Of a DNA stretch of 64,000 nt, positions 44,659-53,531 are shown piece after piece; the first letter of the stretch is position 1, and each line of letters begins with the position of its first letter. The position numbers were made by a program, and so were the translations under genes. The DNA comes from Pseudomonas sp. KBW05 (GTDB lineage: Bacteria > Pseudomonadota > Gammaproteobacteria > Pseudomonadales > Pseudomonadaceae), in the NCBI RefSeq assembly GCF_003852405.1, contig NZ_QAJM01000010.1, positions 204-64,203 of the forward strand, read 5' to 3'. The notes beneath the pieces are model-generated. The model saw nothing but the letters and a program-made list of their open reading frames with translations, was not told the DNA's origin and ran no database searches.

Positions 44659-45110
44659 CCCACGCCAGAGATTACCTGGAATCCGTGCTGCACCACGACA
44701 TCCCCCTGACCCGGGAGATGGGCCTCACAGTGCGCGACTGGCAGCACGGGCAGCTGCAATTGCACCTGCCGTTGCAGGCCAATATCAACCACAAGAGCAC
44801 CATGTTTGGCGGCAGCCTGTATTGCGGCGCGGTGCTGGCGGGTTGGGGCTGGCTGCATTTGCAGCTACGCGAAGAAGGGATTGAAGACGGGCATATCGTG
44901 ATTCAGGAGGGGCAGATCAGTTATCCGTTGCCCGTCACCCGGGATGCGACGGTGGTGTGCCAGGCGCCGGAAGATAAGGTGTGGAAGCGGTTTTTAGCGA
45001 CCTACAAACGCTATGGTCGCGCGCGGTTGACGCTGGAAACGTGGATTTTGAATGAGGGCAGTGAGGACCGCGCCGTCGCTTTCACTGGCCAGTACGTCCT
45101 GCACCGATAA
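44655..45110 (+). CDS. YiiD C-terminal-type thioesterase
   Basis: 151 residues with a hot-dog fold, recognisable from HDIPLTREMGLTVRDW, NINHKSTMFGGSLYCGAVLAGWGWL and FTGQYVLH. It corresponds to the thioesterase-like domain at the C-terminus of YiiD, here without the acetyltransferase part. The substrate is unknown. It overlaps dctD by 4 bp, an unexplained coupling to a transport regulator. Confidence 0.85.
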   Translation: MTHARDYLESVLHHDIPLTREMGLTVRDWQHGQLQLHLPLQANINHKSTMFGGSLYCGAVLAGWGWLHLQLREEGIEDGHIVIQEGQISYPLPVTRDATVVCQAPEDKVWKRFLATYKRYGRARLTLETWILNEGSEDRAVAFTGQYVLHR

Positions 45111-45130
45111 CCGCCACAACACGAAACCAA

Positions 45131-45220
45131 TGTGGGAGCGGGCTTGCTCGCGAATGCGGTGGATCAGTCAATAAATTCAGCGACTGACACTCCGCATTCG
45201 CGAGCAAGCCCGCTCCCACA
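45131..45220. repeat. REPIN-type inverted repeat 2
   Basis: Same arms as the copy at 33244 (TGTGGGAGCGGGCTTGCTCG and complement), with a 30-base centre. It lies between convergent thioesterase and cysQ genes. Confidence 0.92.
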
Positions 45221-45239
45221 TTTTTGATCTGCTGTGGTT

Positions 45240-46076
45240 TTAAGACCTCGCCAGGCTCAACAGGCGGTCGCGCCATGCCGCTTTCGCCGGCAACGCCAAA
45301 AAGAACGGATTCAACAATGATTCCCGCGCCGGATAACTGAACGGCACACCGCTCAACTCCAACACCTCACCCCCCGCACCTTCCAGCACACCCTGAGCCG
45401 CGGCAGTGTCCCACTGCGACGTCGGCGCCAGGCGTGGATAGCAATCGGCGCTGCCCTCCGCCAACAGGCAGAACTTCAACGAGCTGCCGATATTAGCCAG
45501 TTTCAGCTCGCCCAACCCTTCGCTCAAACCTGCCAGCAAACGCTCCTGCTCCGGGCTGCTGTGGCGCCGGCTGGCAACCACGGTGAACGCTTCACCCGCC
45601 GCCGGGACCGTGCGCACCTGGATCTGCTTCGGCGCTTCCTTCACGTCCGAACGCCACGCCCCCAGGCCCGCACCGCCGAAATAACACCGCCCGCTGGTGG
45701 GCATCGACACCACGCCAAACACCACGCGGCCCTGTTCGATCAAGGCGATATTGACGGTAAATTCTTCGCTGCCGGCGATAAATTCCTTGGTGCCATCCAG
45801 CGGATCAACCAGCCACCAACGCTGCCAACCGGCGCGGATGTTCTGGTCGATATCGGCATCTTCTTCGGACAGCACCGGGATACTTGGGTCCAGCGCGGTC
45901 AGCCCGGCAAGGATCAGATGGTGCGCCGCCAGGTCGGCCGCCGTCACCGGCGAGTCATCGGCCTTGGCTGTCACGGCCACATCGGCGCGCCAGTACGGCA
46001 GGATCACTTCGCCGGCTTGACGCGCCAGCTCGATCACCGGGGCGATAAACGGGTGGCCTAAAAACAATTCGCTCAT
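45240..46076 (-). CDS. cysQ: 3'(2'),5'-bisphosphate nucleotidase CysQ
   Basis: 278-residue member of the lithium-sensitive phosphatase family that hydrolyses PAP from sulfate assimilation to AMP. Metal-site motifs: SEEDADI (Glu-Glu), WWLVDPLDGTKEFI (the DPLDGT signature) and WDTAAAQGVLEGAGG. The start lies in a 4-bp overlap with the end of nudE, so both are transcribed together. Confidence 0.95.
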   Translation of the reverse strand: MSELFLGHPFIAPVIELARQAGEVILPYWRADVAVTAKADDSPVTAADLAAHHLILAGLTALDPSIPVLSEEDADIDQNIRAGWQRWWLVDPLDGTKEFIAGSEEFTVNIALIEQGRVVFGVVSMPTSGRCYFGGAGLGAWRSDVKEAPKQIQVRTVPAAGEAFTVVASRRHSSPEQERLLAGLSEGLGELKLANIGSSLKFCLLAEGSADCYPRLAPTSQWDTAAAQGVLEGAGGEVLELSGVPFSYPARESLLNPFFLALPAKAAWRDRLLSLARS

Positions 46077-46639
46077 GCGTCAAACGCTCCACGCTGGGTC
46101 AACAGGTCTCGTACCAGATACAACGCGGCCAGGGCACGGCCTTCGCTGAATTGCTCGTTTTGCGCAAGCTGCGACAGCTCGCGCAGGTTGACCTTGTCCA
46201 CGCGCATCGGCTCAGGTTCATCGCCTTCCAGGCGTTCTTCGTAGAGATCGGTGGCCAGCACCACCTGGATTTTCTGGCTCATGTATCCCGGCGACAATGA
46301 CAGCTCGGTAATCAGCTCCAGTTGGCGTGCACCGTAGCCCGCTTCTTCCTTGAGCTCCCGCTCGGCCGCCGCCAGGACGTCTTCACCGGGCTCGATCAGG
46401 CCCTTGGGCAGGGACAGTTCATATTCATCGGTGCCGCCGCAGTACTCTTCCACCAGCACCGCATGCTCGTCATCGAGCATCGCCACGATCATCACTGCGC
46501 CGTAGCCGGCACCGCGGCCCACCAGGCGTTCGTAGGTCCGCTCAACGCCATTGGAGAAACGCAATTGCACGGCCTCCACGCGGAACAAACGGCTACTGGC
46601 GACTATTTCGCGGGCGAGGACGGTGGGTTTCTGGCGCAT
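46073..46639 (-). CDS. nudE: ADP compounds hydrolase NudE
   Basis: 188-residue Nudix hydrolase acting on ADP-ribose, Ap3A and NADH. The Nudix box reads GLIEPGEDVLAAAERELKEE followed by AGYG. The N-terminal ASSRLFRVEAVQLRFSNG and the pyrophosphatase-like TYERLVGRGAGYGAVMIV are typical of NudE. The ATG has GGAGCCGCTT upstream. It is divergent from yrfG. Confidence 0.93.
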   Translation of the reverse strand: MRQKPTVLAREIVASSRLFRVEAVQLRFSNGVERTYERLVGRGAGYGAVMIVAMLDDEHAVLVEEYCGGTDEYELSLPKGLIEPGEDVLAAAERELKEEAGYGARQLELITELSLSPGYMSQKIQVVLATDLYEERLEGDEPEPMRVDKVNLRELSQLAQNEQFSEGRALAALYLVRDLLTQRGAFDA

Positions 46640-46726
46640 AAGCGGCTCCTTGGCGTGATCGGGTTACTATACCGTGGCTTTTCCGATTGTTTGTGTCGGA
46701 TATTTTTACTTACATGAGACCGCCCC

Positions 46727-47389
46727 ATGCCCTCTTTGCCCTGGCACGCCATCGACACCGTCCTGCTGGACATGGACGGCACCTTGCTCGACCTGCACTA
46801 CGACAACCATTTCTGGATGGAACACCTGCCGCAACGCTACGCCGAGTTGCACGGGGTAAGCCGGGCCATGGCCGAGATGGAATTGCAGCCGCTGTTCGAG
46901 CGTAACGCCGGACAGTTGCAATGGTATTGCCTGGATTTCTGGAGCGCCGAGCTCAAGCTCCCGGTGCGCGAACTCAAGCTGGAAACCGCCCACCTCATCG
47001 CCCTGCGCCCGGATGCCGATACCTTTCTGGCGGCGATCAAGCAGGCCGGCAAACGCGTGATCATGATCACCAACGCGCATCGCGATTCGCTGTCATTGAA
47101 GTTGGAACGCATTGAACTGGCGCCGTATTTCGAGCGGTTGATCAGCTCCCACGACTACGGTTTCGCCAAGGAAAACCCGCAATTCTGGGATGCCCTGCAA
47201 GCCGATATCGGCTTCGACCCGGCGCGCAGCCTGTTTATCGACGACACCTTGCCGATTTTGCGCAGTGCGCGGGCGTTTGGGGTGGGGCATTTGTTGGCGG
47301 TGAAAGAGCCGGATAGCAAAAAAGGGCCAAAGGACACCGCAGAATTCGAAGCAGTTGAAGACTACCGAGAACTCCTTGCCGGACTCTGA
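46727..47389 (+). CDS. yrfG: GMP/IMP nucleotidase YrfG
   Basis: 220-residue HAD-superfamily phosphatase. Motif I is LLDMDGTLLD, motif II VIMITNAHRDS, and motifs III/IV K---FAKENPQFWDAL with LFIDDTLPIL. In E. coli YrfG dephosphorylates GMP and IMP. It is divergent from nudE-cysQ, a conserved neighbourhood in gammaproteobacteria. Confidence 0.92.
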   Translation: MPSLPWHAIDTVLLDMDGTLLDLHYDNHFWMEHLPQRYAELHGVSRAMAEMELQPLFERNAGQLQWYCLDFWSAELKLPVRELKLETAHLIALRPDADTFLAAIKQAGKRVIMITNAHRDSLSLKLERIELAPYFERLISSHDYGFAKENPQFWDALQADIGFDPARSLFIDDTLPILRSARAFGVGHLLAVKEPDSKKGPKDTAEFEAVEDYRELLAGL

Positions 47390-47394
47390 CCCAA

Positions 47395-47484
47395 TGTGGG
47401 AGCGGGCTTGCTCGCGAATGCGGTGGATCAGTCAATTGATCTGGTGACTGACACTCCGCCTTCGCGAGCAAACCCGCTCCCACA
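47395..47484. repeat. REPIN-type inverted repeat 3
   Basis: Same arms as 33244 and 45131, with one substitution in the right arm (AAACCC). It starts 5 bases after the yrfG stop and lies between convergent yrfG and the LysM gene. Confidence 0.92.
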
Positions 47485-47498
47485 TTTTGGTCCGTGTA

Positions 47499-47939
47499 TT
47501 ACTCAGGAATGCGCAGCGTCTGCCCTGGGTAAATTTTATCCGGGTGTGACAACAGCGGCTTGTTCGCCTCGAAAATCTTGTTGTACAGATTGGCGTTGCC
47601 ATACACCGCCAGGGAAATCGCACTCAGCGTGTCGCCCTTCTTCACCACGACAAAACGCGCGGCAGCCACCGCTGGGCCCGACACTGTGATCTGATCATCC
47701 ACACTGGCCACACCGGCAATATTGCCCAACGCCAGCAGGATCTTCTCTTTCTCTTCCTGGGTGGCGACTTCACCGGTCACGGTCACCTTGTCGCCATCCA
47801 CCGTGGTCTGCACATTCGGATTCCCCAGACCGACCTTGGACACGTGGTCCTTCAACTGCTCGCTGGCGTTGGCATTACCCGGCGTCAACAGGTCGACAAT
47901 CTTTTCGCCGGCTTCCTTGATAAAGCTGAAAATGCTCAT
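47499..47939 (-). CDS. BON-LysM protein (Kbp/YgaU-like)
   Basis: 146 residues: N-terminal MSIFSFIKEAGEKIVDLL, a BON domain (about 28-88, LKDHVSKVGLGNPNVQTTVDGDK split by turns) and a C-terminal LysM domain (about 95-146, FVVVKKGDTLSAISLAVYGN, HPDKIYPGQTLRIP). The E. coli counterpart Kbp is a cytoplasmic potassium-binding protein. There is no signal peptide. The ATG at 47939 follows AAGGAGAACGCACT, a good ribosome site. Confidence 0.9.
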   Translation of the reverse strand: MSIFSFIKEAGEKIVDLLTPGNANASEQLKDHVSKVGLGNPNVQTTVDGDKVTVTGEVATQEEKEKILLALGNIAGVASVDDQITVSGPAVAAARFVVVKKGDTLSAISLAVYGNANLYNKIFEANKPLLSHPDKIYPGQTLRIPE

Positions 47940-48071
47940 AGTGCGTTCTCCTTGGGATTTGAGTTCCAGATGCCCAAGACTAGACCAGTCCCACGGATTT
48001 GGGTTCCAGCCCGGCCAAAGACCCAAACGCGCTAGAATCCCCCCGCCATTGGAATAAGCCCCGGAGCGAAG

Positions 48072-48959
48072 ATGGACATCAAACAGCTGAAATTCCTCAT
48101 CGCCCTCGACGAAACCCGTCACTTCGGCCAGGCCGCGGCACGTTGCCACATTACCCAACCGACGCTGTCGATGCGCCTGCGCAGCCTCGAAGAAGAACTG
48201 GACCTGCCGTTGGTCAATCGCGGCCAGCGCTTCGAAGGCTTTACCGCCCCCGGTGAACGCGTGCTGGCCTGGGCGCGCACCGTGCTGGCCGCCTACGACG
48301 GCTTGCAGGCCGAAGCCGCCGCCTGTCGCGGCAACCTGGTCGGTACGTTGCGCCTGGGTGTGGTGCCGCTGTCGAGCTTTGATCCGCTGGCCCTGATGCA
48401 ACAACTGCATAAAGAGCACCCCAGCCTGCGCTTTGAGTTGTCGGCGCTCAGCTCCGAGCAAATCCTTGAACAGCTAGCGAGCAATCGCCTGGACCTGGGC
48501 GTGTCCTATCTGGAGCGCCTGGACAATGAACGCTTCGATTCGCTGGCCCTGGGCGAAACCCGCATGGGCCTGCTCTACGACCAGCGCTTCTTCAGCTTTG
48601 GCGATAAACCGCTGAGTTGGGAGGCTCTGACGGAATTGCCTTTGGGCATGCTCACCAGCGGCATGCACTTTCGCCAATCCATCGACCACAACTTCCACAG
48701 CCGGGGGCTCAACCCGCAACCGCTGCTGCAAACCGATGCCGTCCATCAATTGTTACAAGCTGTGCACGGCGGCCTGTGTTGCGCGGTGATGCCACTGGAC
48801 GGCGGCCTGGACGCGCTGACCGAGCATCTGCGCCTGCAACCGATCGAAGACGCCCACACCCTGGCGCGCCTCGGGCTGATCATGCGCCGCAGCGCGCCGC
48901 GCTCGGCGTTGGCCGAGGCGTGTTTCGCGCTGTTTCAGAAATCGCAAAACCCGTCTTGA
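48072..48959 (+). CDS. LysR-family transcriptional regulator
   Basis: 295 residues. The N-terminal winged helix (MDIKQLKFLIALDETRHFGQ, then ITQPTLSMRLRSLEEEL) and the effector domain (about 90-290, GTLRLGVVPLSSFDPL) are clear. The ligand is unknown. It is divergent from the LysM gene and precedes fdhD on the same strand with a 97-bp gap; regulation of the formate-dehydrogenase-like pair is plausible but inferred. Confidence 0.9.
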   Translation: MDIKQLKFLIALDETRHFGQAAARCHITQPTLSMRLRSLEEELDLPLVNRGQRFEGFTAPGERVLAWARTVLAAYDGLQAEAAACRGNLVGTLRLGVVPLSSFDPLALMQQLHKEHPSLRFELSALSSEQILEQLASNRLDLGVSYLERLDNERFDSLALGETRMGLLYDQRFFSFGDKPLSWEALTELPLGMLTSGMHFRQSIDHNFHSRGLNPQPLLQTDAVHQLLQAVHGGLCCAVMPLDGGLDALTEHLRLQPIEDAHTLARLGLIMRRSAPRSALAEACFALFQKSQNPS

Positions 48960-49056
48960 TCGACGTCATCTATCGGTAGATCAGTACTGGCAATTAGACG
49001 CGACGCTTTGTCGCGCCTAGTCTAAACACTGATCAATCCGCCGGTGGTATTGCCCC

Positions 49057-49896
49057 ATGAACGCCAAGCGTCCAGTCTGCGCGGCGCCCGCCCTTGATAC
49101 ACCCGCGCCGGCCGCCAGCCAGAGCTATCATTTTTGCAACCTCGAACACACCGAAGTCGCCAGCACTGCACTGGCGGAAGAAGTGGCGTTGGCGATTGCC
49201 TATAACGACATCAGCCAGGCGGTGATGCTGGTGACGCCCACCGACCTGGAAGATTTTATCGTCGGTTTCAGCCTCGGCAGCGGCATTATCGCCGACGTTA
49301 GCGATATTTATGACCTGAAGCTCAGTGGTTCAGGCTCAGCCCAATACGCCCAGGTGCAGATTTCCAGCCGTGCGTTCTGGAACCTCAAGCAGCAGCGCCG
49401 CCAGTTGGCCGGTACCAGCGGCTGCGGCCTGTGCGGTGTGGAAGCGGTGGAACAAGCCCTGCCTGACCTGCAAATACTGCCCGGCGCGCCATTGCCGCCT
49501 GCGGAGTGGCTCGACGGCCTGCGCCAGCGTATCAGCGCGTTTCAACCCCTGGGCCAGCACAGCGGCGCCGTGCATGCCGCCGTGTTTATGAACCATCAGG
49601 GCGAATTGCTGCTGGGCCGCGAAGACATCGGCCGGCATAACGCCCTGGATAAGTTGATCGGTGCCCTGATCCGCCAAAAGATTCCGACCGACGGCGGCCT
49701 GGCGATTGTCACCAGCCGTTGCAGCCTCGAGCTGATCCAGAAAGTCCTGCGCGCGGGCATCCAGACCCTGGTCAGCCTGTCGTCGCCCACCGGCCTGGCC
49801 CTGCAATGGGCGCGCCGGCATAACCTCAATCTCATCCACCTGCCGCAGAAAAGTGCGCCGCGGGTCTACAGCCCTGCGATGGAGAACCAGCCGTGA
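49057..49896 (+). CDS. fdhD: Sulfurtransferase FdhD
   Basis: 279-residue factor that transfers sulfur from a cysteine desulfurase to the molybdenum cofactor of formate dehydrogenase. The conserved redox loop is GTSGCGLCG (Cys123-G-L-Cys126). Other family words are EEVALAIAYNDISQAVMLVTP and REDIGRHNALDKLIG. It overlaps the next gene by 4 bp, which encodes its likely client. Confidence 0.94.
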   Translation: MNAKRPVCAAPALDTPAPAASQSYHFCNLEHTEVASTALAEEVALAIAYNDISQAVMLVTPTDLEDFIVGFSLGSGIIADVSDIYDLKLSGSGSAQYAQVQISSRAFWNLKQQRRQLAGTSGCGLCGVEAVEQALPDLQILPGAPLPPAEWLDGLRQRISAFQPLGQHSGAVHAAVFMNHQGELLLGREDIGRHNALDKLIGALIRQKIPTDGGLAIVTSRCSLELIQKVLRAGIQTLVSLSSPTGLALQWARRHNLNLIHLPQKSAPRVYSPAMENQP

Positions 49897-52241
49897 GCAA
49901 TCATAACCAAGCCGACCAAACCCCAACCCCACGCTACAAACCCTACAAAGGTGCGGCTGGCGGCTGGGGCGCGCTGATCAGCGTGGCGCAGGCCTGGCTA
50001 ACCAGCGACAACGCCCTGAAAAACCTGCGCATGATGCTCAAGACCAACCAGAACGGCGGCTTCGACTGCCCGGGCTGCGCCTGGGGCGACTCGCCGGAAA
50101 GCGGCATGGTCAAGTTCTGCGAAAACGGCGCCAAGGCGGTCAACTGGGAAGCCACCAAACGCCGTGTGGATGCGGCGTTTTTCGCCAAGCACAGCGTCAC
50201 TTCGCTGATTGCACAAAGCGACTATTGGCTGGAATACCAGGGCCGTCTCACCGAGCCGATGCGCTACGACGCCGAAACCGACCGCTACCAGCCCATCAGC
50301 TGGGAAGCCGCGTTCGACCTGGTGGGCAAGCACCTCAACGCCCTGCCCAGCCCGGACATGGCCGAGTTCTACACCTCGGGCCGCGCCAGCAACGAAGCGG
50401 CGTATCTGTATCAGCTGTTTGTGCGTTCGTTTGGCACCAACAACTTCCCGGATTGCTCGAACATGTGCCACGAAGCCAGCGGCGTCGCCCTGGCGCAAAG
50501 CGTGGGCGTGGGTAAAGGCACCGTGACCTTTGACGACTTCGAACATGCCGACGCCATTTTCGTCTGGGGGCAGAACCCCGGCACCAACCACCCGCGCATG
50601 CTGGAACCGCTGCGCGAAGCGGTCACACGCGGCGCCCAGGTGGTGTGCATCAACCCGTTGAAAGAGCGCGGCCTGGAACGCTTCCAGCACCCGCAGCACC
50701 CGCTGGAAATGCTCACCAACGGCGACAAACCAACCAACACCGCGTACTTCCGCCCGGCCCTGGGTGGCGACATGGCCATCCTGCGCGGCATGGCCAAATT
50801 CCTGCTGCTGTGGGAACGCCAGGCCCAGGCCGAAGGCAAGGAAGCCGTGTTTGACCACGACTTCCTCAACGAACACACGGTCAACGTGCTGGATTACCTG
50901 GCCAAGATCGACGACACCTCGTGGGATGAAATCGTCGAGCAGTCCGGCCTGACCCTGGTTGAGATCGAGCAAGCGGCGCGCATGTACGCCAAAGGAAAGA
51001 ACGTGATCATGTGCTGGGCCATGGGCATCACCCAGCACCGCCACTCGGTGCCGACCATCCAGGAAATCGCCAACCTGATGCTGCTGCGCGGCAACATCGG
51101 CCGCCCTGGCGCCGGCCTGTGCCCGGTGCGTGGCCACAGCAACGTGCAGGGCGACCGCACCATGGGCATCAACGAACGGCCACCGGTGGCGTTCCTCGAT
51201 TCCCTGGAGCGTCGCTTCCAATTCCAGGTGCCGCGCGAAAACGGCCACAACGTGGTGGAAGCGATCCACGCCATGCTCGAAGGCCGCTCCAAGGTGTTTA
51301 TCGGTTTGGGCGGCAACTTCGCCCAAGCCACACCGGACAGCCCGCGCACCTTTCAAGCACTGCGCAACTGCGACCTGACCGTACAGATCAGCACCAAGCT
51401 CAACCGTAGCCATCTGATGCACGGCAAAGACGCGCTGATCCTGCCGTGCCTGGGCCGTACCGACATCGACATCCAGGCCGATGGCCCGCAAGCGGTGACG
51501 GTGGAAGACTCGTTCAGCATGGTCCACGGTTCCAATGGCCAGTTGCAGCCGCTGTCGAAGCTGATGAAATCCGAACCCGCCATCCTCGCCGGCATCGCCG
51601 CCGCCACCCTGGGCAGCAAGCCGGTGGACTGGAACTGGCTGGTCGCCGACTACGGGCGCATTCGCGACCTGATCGCCGATACCATCCCGGGCTTCAAGGA
51701 CTTCAACGAGAAGATCAAAAACCCGGGCGGTTTCTACCTGGGCAACGCCGCCGGTGCCCGGCGCTGGAACACGCCTTCGGGCCGCGCCAATTTCCGCGCA
51801 AACATCCTGCCCAAGGACCTGATTCACGAACGCACCCACGCCACGGGCCGCGTGCCGGACCTGATCATGCAGTCAATGCGCTCCCACGATCAGTACAACA
51901 CCACGATTTATGGCCTGGACGACCGCTACCGTGGGGTCAAGGGCCAGCGTGACGTGTTGTTCGTCAACGAAGCCGACATCATCCGCCTGGGCTTCAAGCC
52001 GGGGCAGAAGGCGGACATCGTGTCGCTGTGGGAAGACGGCCGTGAGCGCCGGGTGAAAGGCTTCACCTTGCTGGCGTTTGATATTCCGGCGGGGCAGGCA
52101 GCCGCTTACTACCCAGAAGTGAACCCACTGGTGCCGCTGGAAAGCACGGGGGATGGCAGCCATACGCCAACGTCGAAGTTCGTCGCGATCCGTTTGGAAG
52201 CTGCAAGTGACAACGGCTTGATCATGGCGCGCACGGCGTAG
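49893..52241 (+). CDS. FdhF/YdeP-family molybdopterin oxidoreductase
   Basis: 782-residue oxidoreductase of the FdhF/YdeP group, homologous to formate dehydrogenase alpha subunits. There is a cysteine pair CPGC at residues 59-62 but not the full four-cysteine cluster of FdhF. The bis-MGD folds follow (DCSNMCHEASGVALAQSVGVG, WGQNPGTNHPRM, RPGAGLCPVRGHSNVQGDRT) and the C-terminal molybdopterin-binding domain (HDQYNTTIYGLDDRYRG). The true substrate is unproven; YdeP is linked to acid resistance in E. coli. The GTG start overlaps fdhD. A terminator follows. Confidence 0.9.
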   Translation: MSNHNQADQTPTPRYKPYKGAAGGWGALISVAQAWLTSDNALKNLRMMLKTNQNGGFDCPGCAWGDSPESGMVKFCENGAKAVNWEATKRRVDAAFFAKHSVTSLIAQSDYWLEYQGRLTEPMRYDAETDRYQPISWEAAFDLVGKHLNALPSPDMAEFYTSGRASNEAAYLYQLFVRSFGTNNFPDCSNMCHEASGVALAQSVGVGKGTVTFDDFEHADAIFVWGQNPGTNHPRMLEPLREAVTRGAQVVCINPLKERGLERFQHPQHPLEMLTNGDKPTNTAYFRPALGGDMAILRGMAKFLLLWERQAQAEGKEAVFDHDFLNEHTVNVLDYLAKIDDTSWDEIVEQSGLTLVEIEQAARMYAKGKNVIMCWAMGITQHRHSVPTIQEIANLMLLRGNIGRPGAGLCPVRGHSNVQGDRTMGINERPPVAFLDSLERRFQFQVPRENGHNVVEAIHAMLEGRSKVFIGLGGNFAQATPDSPRTFQALRNCDLTVQISTKLNRSHLMHGKDALILPCLGRTDIDIQADGPQAVTVEDSFSMVHGSNGQLQPLSKLMKSEPAILAGIAAATLGSKPVDWNWLVADYGRIRDLIADTIPGFKDFNEKIKNPGGFYLGNAAGARRWNTPSGRANFRANILPKDLIHERTHATGRVPDLIMQSMRSHDQYNTTIYGLDDRYRGVKGQRDVLFVNEADIIRLGFKPGQKADIVSLWEDGRERRVKGFTLLAFDIPAGQAAAYYPEVNPLVPLESTGDGSHTPTSKFVAIRLEAASDNGLIMARTA

Positions 52242-52259
52242 ATCTGCGGGCACAAAAAA

Positions 52260-52283
52260 GGCCGCTTTTGCATAAAAGCGGCC
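52260..52283 (+). terminator. Intrinsic terminator
   Basis: GGCCGCTTTT (52260-52269) pairs with AAAAGCGGCC (52274-52283) around GCAT, 18 bases after the oxidoreductase stop. It is preceded by an A-run and lacks a T-run on the plus strand. Confidence 0.75.
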
Positions 52284-52442
52284 GTTCCGAAGAGCTAAAG
52301 ACCCACCAAATCAACTTAAGTTCCCCAGTTAAAACAATAACTTAGCTAATTGTGCACAACTCGTGTTACTGGTCGGATTTCGATTGTCACAATGCCGATA
52401 CAGCCTCAGGATCGCGCCGTCATCCCCTTGAGGTTTCCCTGA

Positions 52443-52916
52443 ATGAAGTTCTCCTCGATTCTCTTGTTGTCCCTTGGCCTGGTCAGTGGCGCAGCCATGG
52501 CCGGTGGCACCACCGAAGCCGGTGTAGGCGGCGCATTGGGCGGGGTTCTAGGTTCGGTTGTTGGCCAGCAGCTTGGCGGCAACACCGGCTCGACCATCGG
52601 CGCAGCCCTGGGCGGCGCAGGCGGTAGTGCGGTCGGTGCCGACAAGCGTAGCCGTGGCGAAGCGGCCATTGGCGGCGCATTGGGCGCGGCGGGCGGCAAC
52701 GTGGTTGGCCGCAGTGTCGGCGGCAGCACCGGCAGCCTGATCGGCGCAGCCGCCGGCGGCGGCGCGGGTGGCGCGCTGGGCAACTACATGGGCAACAAGA
52801 GCGACGACGATGATCGCCGTTCGCGCGACAACCGTCGTTACGATCGTGATGACCATCGTGGCCGTGGGCATGCCTATGGGCATCGCAAGAACAAGCATCA
52901 CTACCGTCACCGGTAA
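52443..52916 (+). CDS. Glycine-zipper outer-membrane-type protein
   Basis: 157 residues: signal peptide (MKFSSILLLSLGLVSGAAMA), then a long Gly/Ala-rich glycine-zipper region (about 22-115, GALGGVLGSVVGQQLGG, GAALGGAGGSAVG) and a very basic, Asp/Arg/His-rich tail (DDDDRRSRDNRRYDRDDHRG). Glycine zippers of this kind form membrane-embedded helices in SlyB/Rcp-like envelope proteins. Function is not known. AGGTTTCCCTGA lies before the ATG. Confidence 0.75.
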   Translation: MKFSSILLLSLGLVSGAAMAGGTTEAGVGGALGGVLGSVVGQQLGGNTGSTIGAALGGAGGSAVGADKRSRGEAAIGGALGAAGGNVVGRSVGGSTGSLIGAAAGGGAGGALGNYMGNKSDDDDRRSRDNRRYDRDDHRGRGHAYGHRKNKHHYRHR

Positions 52917-52956
52917 GATCTAAAGCACACCACAGACCCAATGTGGAATGGGCTTG

Positions 52957-53046
52957 TGTGGGAGCGGGCTTGCTCGCGAATGCGGTGGGTCAGTCAATCC
53001 ATCTAGTGACTGACACTCCGCCTTCGCGAGCAAGCCCGCTCCCACA
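52957..53046. repeat. REPIN-type inverted repeat 4
   Basis: Same arms as the copies at 33244, 45131 and 47395. A partial second copy of the left arm, TGTGGAATGGGCTTG (52942-52956), abuts it, indicating a small local duplication. It lies between convergent genes. Confidence 0.92.
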
Positions 53047-53075
53047 TTTAGTTCTGCGGTGTTTATAGAGTCGGG

Positions 53076-53516
53076 TCAAACCACCAACCGCTGCAACGCC
53101 TCGCGCAACACCCCCGCAATCGCCACCGGCTGGTTCGACCCGCGCTCCACAAACACATGCACAAAGCGCCCCGCCGCGCAGGCGTCGTCTTCGCCCGCCT
53201 TGAACACCGCCAACTCGTATTGCACCGAACTATTGCCCAACTTGCCCACCCGCAGGCCGATCTCAATGCGCTCGGGAAAGGCGATCGACGCAAAGTAGTC
53301 GCACGCCGAGCTCACCACAAAGCCCACCACCTTGCCGTCGTGAATATCCAAACCACCCTGTTCGATCAAGTAGGTGTTCACCGCCGTGTCGAAGAAACTG
53401 TAGTAGGTGACGTTGTTCACATGCCCATAGACATCATTGTCGTGCCAGCGCGTGATGATCGGCTGGAAGTGAAGGTAGTCGGCACGTTGGGGCACTGAGT
53501 CGGGCATCGGGCACAT
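53076..53516 (-). CDS. Hot-dog acyl-CoA thioesterase (4-hydroxybenzoyl-CoA type)
   Basis: 146 residues. HDNDVYGHVNNVTYYSFFDTA is the catalytic loop with Asp in the 'DxxGHVNN' motif of 4HBT thioesterases, followed by VVSSACDYFASIAFPERIEIG. The physiological acyl-CoA is unknown. Either ATG at 53516 or the in-frame ATG at 53507 could be the start. It lies just downstream of recQ on the same strand. Confidence 0.88.
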   Translation of the reverse strand: MCPMPDSVPQRADYLHFQPIITRWHDNDVYGHVNNVTYYSFFDTAVNTYLIEQGGLDIHDGKVVGFVVSSACDYFASIAFPERIEIGLRVGKLGNSSVQYELAVFKAGEDDACAAGRFVHVFVERGSNQPVAIAGVLREALQRLVV

Positions 53517-53531
53517 CTCGTGTAGGTGGGG

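Noticed and set aside
45131-45220. REPIN copies as simple rho-independent terminators
   Set aside because: The arms are long, repeated at several loci with near-identical sequence and lack a T-tract, so they are repeats first, even if they can end or protect transcripts.
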